Below the pieces are notes generated by a model. The model saw nothing but the letters and a program-made list of their open reading frames with translations, ran no database searches and was not told the origin of the DNA. Below are positions 60,333 through 64,000 of a stretch of DNA of 64,000 nt, piece by piece. The DNA lies in assembly GCF_004361735.1 (NCBI RefSeq), contig NZ_SNVV01000002.1, forward strand, positions 248,001 through 312,000. The letters run 5' to 3'. Source of the DNA: Azoarcus indigens (GTDB taxonomy: Bacteria; Pseudomonadota; Gammaproteobacteria; Burkholderiales; Rhodocyclaceae). Each line of letters begins with the position of its first letter. Position 1 is the first letter of the stretch. The position numbers were made by a program, and so were the translations under genes.

Positions 60333-60548
60333 ATGGATCGCTCAATGGATGACCGCTGGCTGTCGGTTGACGAAATCGCCGAATACCTGGGTGTTTCCAA
60401 GGACACCGTCTACACCTGGGTGACCGGGAAAGGCATGCCCGGTCACAAGGTCGGCCGGTTCTGGAAGTTCAAGAAAGAAGACGTGGACGGCTGGGTCCGG
60501 GCGGGTGGGGCTCAGGCCGATGACGCCCATTCAGATGCCGACTCGTGA
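60333..60548 (+). CDS. Excisionase-like helix-turn-helix protein
   Basis: A 71-aa MerR/excisionase-type (HTH_17) DNA-binding protein. The domain is LSVDEIAEYLGVSKDTVYTW followed by GHKVGRFWKFKKEDVDGWV. Such proteins often precede BREX or restriction operons and may regulate them. A second ATG at 60345 is an equally possible start. The next gene (pglW-like) starts 13 bp after its stop, so they probably form an operon. A role as ICE excisionase is less likely from its position far from int. Confidence 0.85.
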   Translation: MDRSMDDRWLSVDEIAEYLGVSKDTVYTWVTGKGMPGHKVGRFWKFKKEDVDGWVRAGGAQADDAHSDADS

Positions 60549-60561
60549 CTCGGGGGAGACT

Positions 60562-63500
60562 ATGACGAGTCGCTGGAAAACCATATCGCCCTCTCAGTTC
60601 CCGTGGGAGCAGAACGCACTGGACTTCATCCAGCGTGCGTTACCCAACCGAGAGCCCTTCCGTGCCTACAGCAATTTCGAGTTTGTTGCCGACGACGGGA
60701 GCATCAACGAAGTTGATCTGCTGGTCGTTTCCCGGTACAGCATCTTCCTGGTCGAAATCAAGAGCCGCCCAGGCGAAGTCGGTGGCGATTCGCACACCTG
60801 GATCTGGCGCGATGGGGCTCGGGAGTACTTTGACGACAACCCCTTGCTGCTCACCAACCGCAAGGCAAAGAAACTCGCGTCGTTGCTTCGCAAGCAACTG
60901 ACCGTACAGAAGCGTCGCACACCGTATATTCAGTCCCTGGTTTTCCTGTCGGACCCTGGGCAACGATGCAAGCTCACGGGCCCTGCACGCGAAAACGTGC
61001 ATCTAAGGGCCGACATCGCTGGCAAGCTATTCAATGAGACCGCCCCCGTTGCCAGTGCGCAGCCTATTGACCGGGATCTGGCCACGTCCATCAACCGGGC
61101 GCTGGAAGCGATTGGAATTCGCCCCCCGCAGCAGAGTCGGCGCGTTGGTGACTATCAGCTCGAGCAAGTCCTCGCGGAAACCGATTTCCATCAGGACTGG
61201 CTCGCCAAACACGTATCGCTGAACAACCTTCGGCGGCGCGTGCGCCTTTACACCGCAAAGCGCAACCTCAACGCCGCGCAGCGCTCGATGTTGGCAGATG
61301 CCGCGCGCCGTGAATTTCAGTTGCTTGAAGGCATCCGTCATCCGGGCATCTTGCGTGCATCGGATTTCATCGACAGTGAGCACGGCCCGGCCCTGATTTT
61401 CGACTACGAGGAAGGGCTGCAACGACTTGACCATTTCATACGGGCTCAAGGCGAGCACCTCGACCTCTGGCAACGGCTGAAACTCGTCCGTGCCATTGCC
61501 GAAGCCTTGGATGCGGCACATCGCTACCGTCTCTACCACCGCGGCCTGTCACCCCAGACCATCATGGTCCGAACCGTGGGCGCGAACTCGTTCGACGTTA
61601 CGCTGTTCGACTGGCAGATAGCGACGCGGCAACTTCAGGAAGCCGAGGGAGAGACGACGGGCACGCTCCATGTCGAAATGCTCTCGGATCGGGTGGCGCA
61701 GGAGATTTACCTCGCACCCGAAGCCCGTATAGCCCCGCGCCCGGATGCCATCAAGCTGGACCTGTTCTCCCTCGGTGCCATCTCCTACTTTGTGCTCGCC
61801 GGTGAGCCGCCCGCCGTCAGCGGCGATGAGCTGGTTGCCAAGTGTGAGCAGGGGCCGGGTCTTACACTCTCGGCACTGGTCAATGGCTGTCTGGCCGAGA
61901 TCGAGGATCTGATCCAGTTCGCGACCTGGCCTTCAACGGAAGACCGGTTCGGTTCGACCGGGGAATTCCTCGTGGCGCTCGACAAGGCAGAGGAAGCGCT
62001 TGAAGACGCGCTGACCGCTCCGGCGTCACCCCTCGCTTCCCCGTTGGAAGCAAATGCGGGCAACGAGCTGCACGGCTTTGAAGTCGTCCGTCGCCTTGGC
62101 AAGGGTGGAACCAGTCTGGCCCTGGAGGTCCGCCGCAAAGGCGCGGGTCAGCCCCGCCAGGGTGTATTCAAGATTGCACTGGAAGCGGAATACAACGAAC
62201 GCCTCAAACGCGAGGCGGAAACCTTGGTCCGCCTGCAACCGCATCAGAACATTGTCCAGTGCTTCGAGCGCTTCGAAATCGCGGGGCTTGCGACCCTGTT
62301 CCTGTCCTCTGCAGGCGAGGAAACGCTGGGCGAGCGTCTGCGGCAAGAAGGTCGATTGGGGCTGGACCTGCTGCAGCGCTTCGGTGAGGAGCTGATTTCC
62401 GTCGTGGAGTACCTGGAGCGGGAGGGGGTTCCTCACCGCGACATCAAACCCGACAACATCGGCATCCGCCCCGGGGCGGGGAAGCGGCTCACGCTCACGT
62501 TGTTTGATTTCTCGCTGGCGGGGGTGCCCGCCAGCGATCTTAATGCGGGAACCCGGGTTTACATGGACCCTTTCCTGCGCAAGCGCGGTATGTGGGATGG
62601 CTACGCCGAGCGCTACTCTTGCGCGCTGACGCTGCATGAGATGGCCGCCGGCACCTTGCCCGAGTGGGGTGACGGCAGCGCAGACCCGGCGACGCTGAAG
62701 TCCGAGATCATCCTGGACTCCGAGCGCTTTGACGCATCGATCCGCCAGCAAGCGCTCGAATTCTTCAGCCGGGCACTGGCCCGCGATCACCGCAAGCGCT
62801 TCGACAACGCAGAGCAGATGCTGCGCGCCTGGCGCAAGGTGTTTGAGAACGTTTCTCGGCCCGTCACCGCCCACACCACCAATCCGCCGCAGGGCCAGTT
62901 GCCGTTCGGCGAAGAACCGACTACACCGGTGAGCGGCATCACGCCGACCACGCCGCTGGAATCGTTGGAGTTGGATTCCCGTCACCTCGAATTGATTGAC
63001 CGAATTGGTCACGACGAGCTGTCGACGGCCGGTGACCTGGCGGACCTGCCGCGCAATCGCCTGTACCGTCACCGCGGCATCGCGCTGGCGGTCGCACGCG
63101 AACTGCACCAGATTGCCGACCGGCTGCGACATCAGTTCAGTGGCGGTGTCGTCAGAGACGAGCAACCGGCCGACACCACCGTTGCCAAGCTTTCGGTGGA
63201 TGCCGCCGCCGCCTTGCTCGTGCCGAAAAAAGGCGATGAAGCGCAGCTCCAAGCCTTGGAGGGGTGGCTGGGCCTGGCGGCCGGAGCCGCCAGCACACCG
63301 CTGGCAGAAGAACTTCTGCAGTCGATGGCTGAACGCATGTCGCGCCAGCCCGAGATCACCCACCTCCGTGACGACGTGGCCCTTGTCGTGGCTGGGCTCG
63401 GCGGGATTGCCACCGTCGGCGAGATCGCTTCGGCATTGCTGGCCCGACGTGGCAGCGTACAAACCGGTGAAACCCGGCACATCGAGGCGGTGGCTCTGAC

Positions 63501-64000
63501 GCGCGCGGTCGTCACCGTCGAGCGTACCAAGCAGGCTGCACGCTGGCAGGTGGTGCAGCGTGACTCCAACGTCCGCCCCCTGGTCCAGGCGCCGCAAGCG
63601 GATGATCTCGTGGTCGCCACGCTGGCCAGCAGCGGAGCCTCGGGCCTCTTCCCTTCGTCGCCGGAGGTGCGCGCCAGCTACGCGGTCGATCTGGGCGATA
63701 CGGCCGACCGACTGGCGCAGTTGGACCCACTACCTTCGGCCCAACAGGTGGCCGATGCCTTGGCGCGCATTCAGCGCCCCGCTGGCGACACCAGTTTGAG
63801 CTCGGAACGAATGATTCGTCTGGCGGCAGCATGCGCCCGTCAGGCCGCCTTGTCGTCACGCCTCGAGTTCTACCCGGTTCAGTTGCCCGCCGCGCGTGCT
63901 GTCAAGCTGGCTACCACGTCGCTACTCGGCTTGCGACAGTTCGACATCGAGACGATCCGGCGGCGTGTTTTTGCCCGCTATCCCGAGGCCGCCCCATTGC
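60562..64000 (+). CDS. pglW: PglW-like NERD plus tandem protein kinase (BREX type 2/Pgl), 3' end missing
   Basis: The first 1,146 codons of a large protein, still open at the window edge. An N-terminal NERD nuclease-like domain (about 14-150) shows EVDLLVV and FLVEIKS, the Asp and Glu-x-Lys pattern. A first kinase-like region (about 195-480) has HRGLSPQTI and FDWQIA in place of the catalytic HRD and DFG, so it looks like a pseudokinase. A second kinase (about 505-780) has GKGGTS, Lys537, HRDIKPDN (Asp627) and DFS (Asp649), so it looks active. A helix-hairpin-like segment TAGDLADLPRNRLYRHRGI and WH-like repeats follow. This layout matches PglW of the Pgl/BREX type 2 systems; the partner genes would lie to the right. 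A different NERD-kinase defence protein is possible. Confidence 0.8.
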   Translation, partial: MTSRWKTISPSQFPWEQNALDFIQRALPNREPFRAYSNFEFVADDGSINEVDLLVVSRYSIFLVEIKSRPGEVGGDSHTWIWRDGAREYFDDNPLLLTNRKAKKLASLLRKQLTVQKRRTPYIQSLVFLSDPGQRCKLTGPARENVHLRADIAGKLFNETAPVASAQPIDRDLATSINRALEAIGIRPPQQSRRVGDYQLEQVLAETDFHQDWLAKHVSLNNLRRRVRLYTAKRNLNAAQRSMLADAARREFQLLEGIRHPGILRASDFIDSEHGPALIFDYEEGLQRLDHFIRAQGEHLDLWQRLKLVRAIAEALDAAHRYRLYHRGLSPQTIMVRTVGANSFDVTLFDWQIATRQLQEAEGETTGTLHVEMLSDRVAQEIYLAPEARIAPRPDAIKLDLFSLGAISYFVLAGEPPAVSGDELVAKCEQGPGLTLSALVNGCLAEIEDLIQFATWPSTEDRFGSTGEFLVALDKAEEALEDALTAPASPLASPLEANAGNELHGFEVVRRLGKGGTSLALEVRRKGAGQPRQGVFKIALEAEYNERLKREAETLVRLQPHQNIVQCFERFEIAGLATLFLSSAGEETLGERLRQEGRLGLDLLQRFGEELISVVEYLEREGVPHRDIKPDNIGIRPGAGKRLTLTLFDFSLAGVPASDLNAGTRVYMDPFLRKRGMWDGYAERYSCALTLHEMAAGTLPEWGDGSADPATLKSEIILDSERFDASIRQQALEFFSRALARDHRKRFDNAEQMLRAWRKVFENVSRPVTAHTTNPPQGQLPFGEEPTTPVSGITPTTPLESLELDSRHLELIDRIGHDELSTAGDLADLPRNRLYRHRGIALAVARELHQIADRLRHQFSGGVVRDEQPADTTVAKLSVDAAAALLVPKKGDEAQLQALEGWLGLAAGAASTPLAEELLQSMAERMSRQPEITHLRDDVALVVAGLGGIATVGEIASALLARRGSVQTGETRHIEAVALTRAVVTVERTKQAARWQVVQRDSNVRPLVQAPQADDLVVATLASSGASGLFPSSPEVRASYAVDLGDTADRLAQLDPLPSAQQVADALARIQRPAGDTSLSSERMIRLAAACARQAALSSRLEFYPVQLPAARAVKLATTSLLGLRQFDIETIRRRVFARYPEAAPL

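Larger units (their letters stand above)
27646..64000. mobile_element. guaA-integrated ICE with F-type T4SS and defence cargo (right end outside window)
   Basis: The region starts at the guaA stop with an integrase. It contains an AbiE toxin-antitoxin pair, a nearly complete F-type conjugative type IV secretion gene set, a Wadjet operon and the start of a BREX/Pgl-like locus. No chromosomal housekeeping gene appears after guaA. Relaxase, coupling protein, replication and partition genes are not visible and would be expected beyond 64,000 if the element is autonomous. The right boundary is unknown, so the defence genes are assigned to the element by inference. Confidence 0.75.

Noticed and set aside
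60333-60548. The HTH protein as the ICE excisionase
   Set aside because: It lies more than 30 kb from int and directly before the pglW-like gene, so a regulator of the defence locus is more likely.
62026-63597. A 523-codon minus-strand frame opposite the pglW-like gene
   Set aside because: The plus strand carries kinase motifs and is open to the window edge; the reverse frame has no recognisable domain.

Overview
The window reads as a high-GC betaproteobacterial chromosome. My best guess is Rhodocyclales (Azoarcus/Thauera/Aromatoleum type), based on the molybdenum-cofactor genes, a phasin next to clpB, NnrU and the protein flavour. That placement is inference, since no rRNA or tRNA is present.

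Region 1, about 1-27,645, is ordinary core chromosome. In order it holds: a DinG/YoaA-type helicase cut by the window start; a Moco cluster mobB-moeA-moaD-moaE; a phasin; clpB behind a candidate sigma-32 promoter; a MASE1-CHASE-PAS-GGDEF-EAL c-di-GMP protein; ppiD; fabI; a bestrophin-type channel; a peptide-type ABC importer (binding protein and two permeases, no ATPase next to them); selO; an NnrU membrane protein; smpB; ratA and rnfH-like genes; a DUF4124 protein; and guaB then guaA. Several convergent pairs are separated by clear hairpin-T terminators.

Region 2, from 27,646 to beyond the right edge, is an integrative conjugative element (ICE) inserted at the 3' end of guaA. A tyrosine integrase starts 221 bp after guaA, behind a cluster of GACGGTATC repeats. 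Next come an AbiEi/AbiEii type toxin-antitoxin pair with a double 27-bp operator-like repeat, and two small proteins. A minus-strand cluster of about 20.5 kb (31.7-52.2 kb) then encodes a nearly complete F-type (MPF-F) type IV secretion system, transcribed in the order transglycosylase, OmpA-like lipoprotein, traA (pilin), L, E, K, B, dsbC, V, C, trbI, signal peptidase, an unknown gene, W, U, trbC, N, an unknown gene, F, H, G. Most of these genes overlap by ATGA or 11-14 nt, so they are probably translationally coupled. traC (inside its Walker A loop) and traK each carry one extra base in a CCCGGG-type run. No relaxase or coupling protein is seen in the window.

Region 3, 53.0-64.0 kb, looks like a defence island carried by the ICE. 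A complete Wadjet operon jetA-jetB-jetC-jetD lies on the minus strand. Divergent from it are an excisionase-like HTH protein and the first 1,146 codons of a NERD plus double-kinase protein of the BREX/Pgl PglW type, running off the right edge. The main point of interest is the combination of an F-type conjugation machine with AbiE, Wadjet (anti-plasmid) and a probable BREX type 2 system on one guaA-integrated element.
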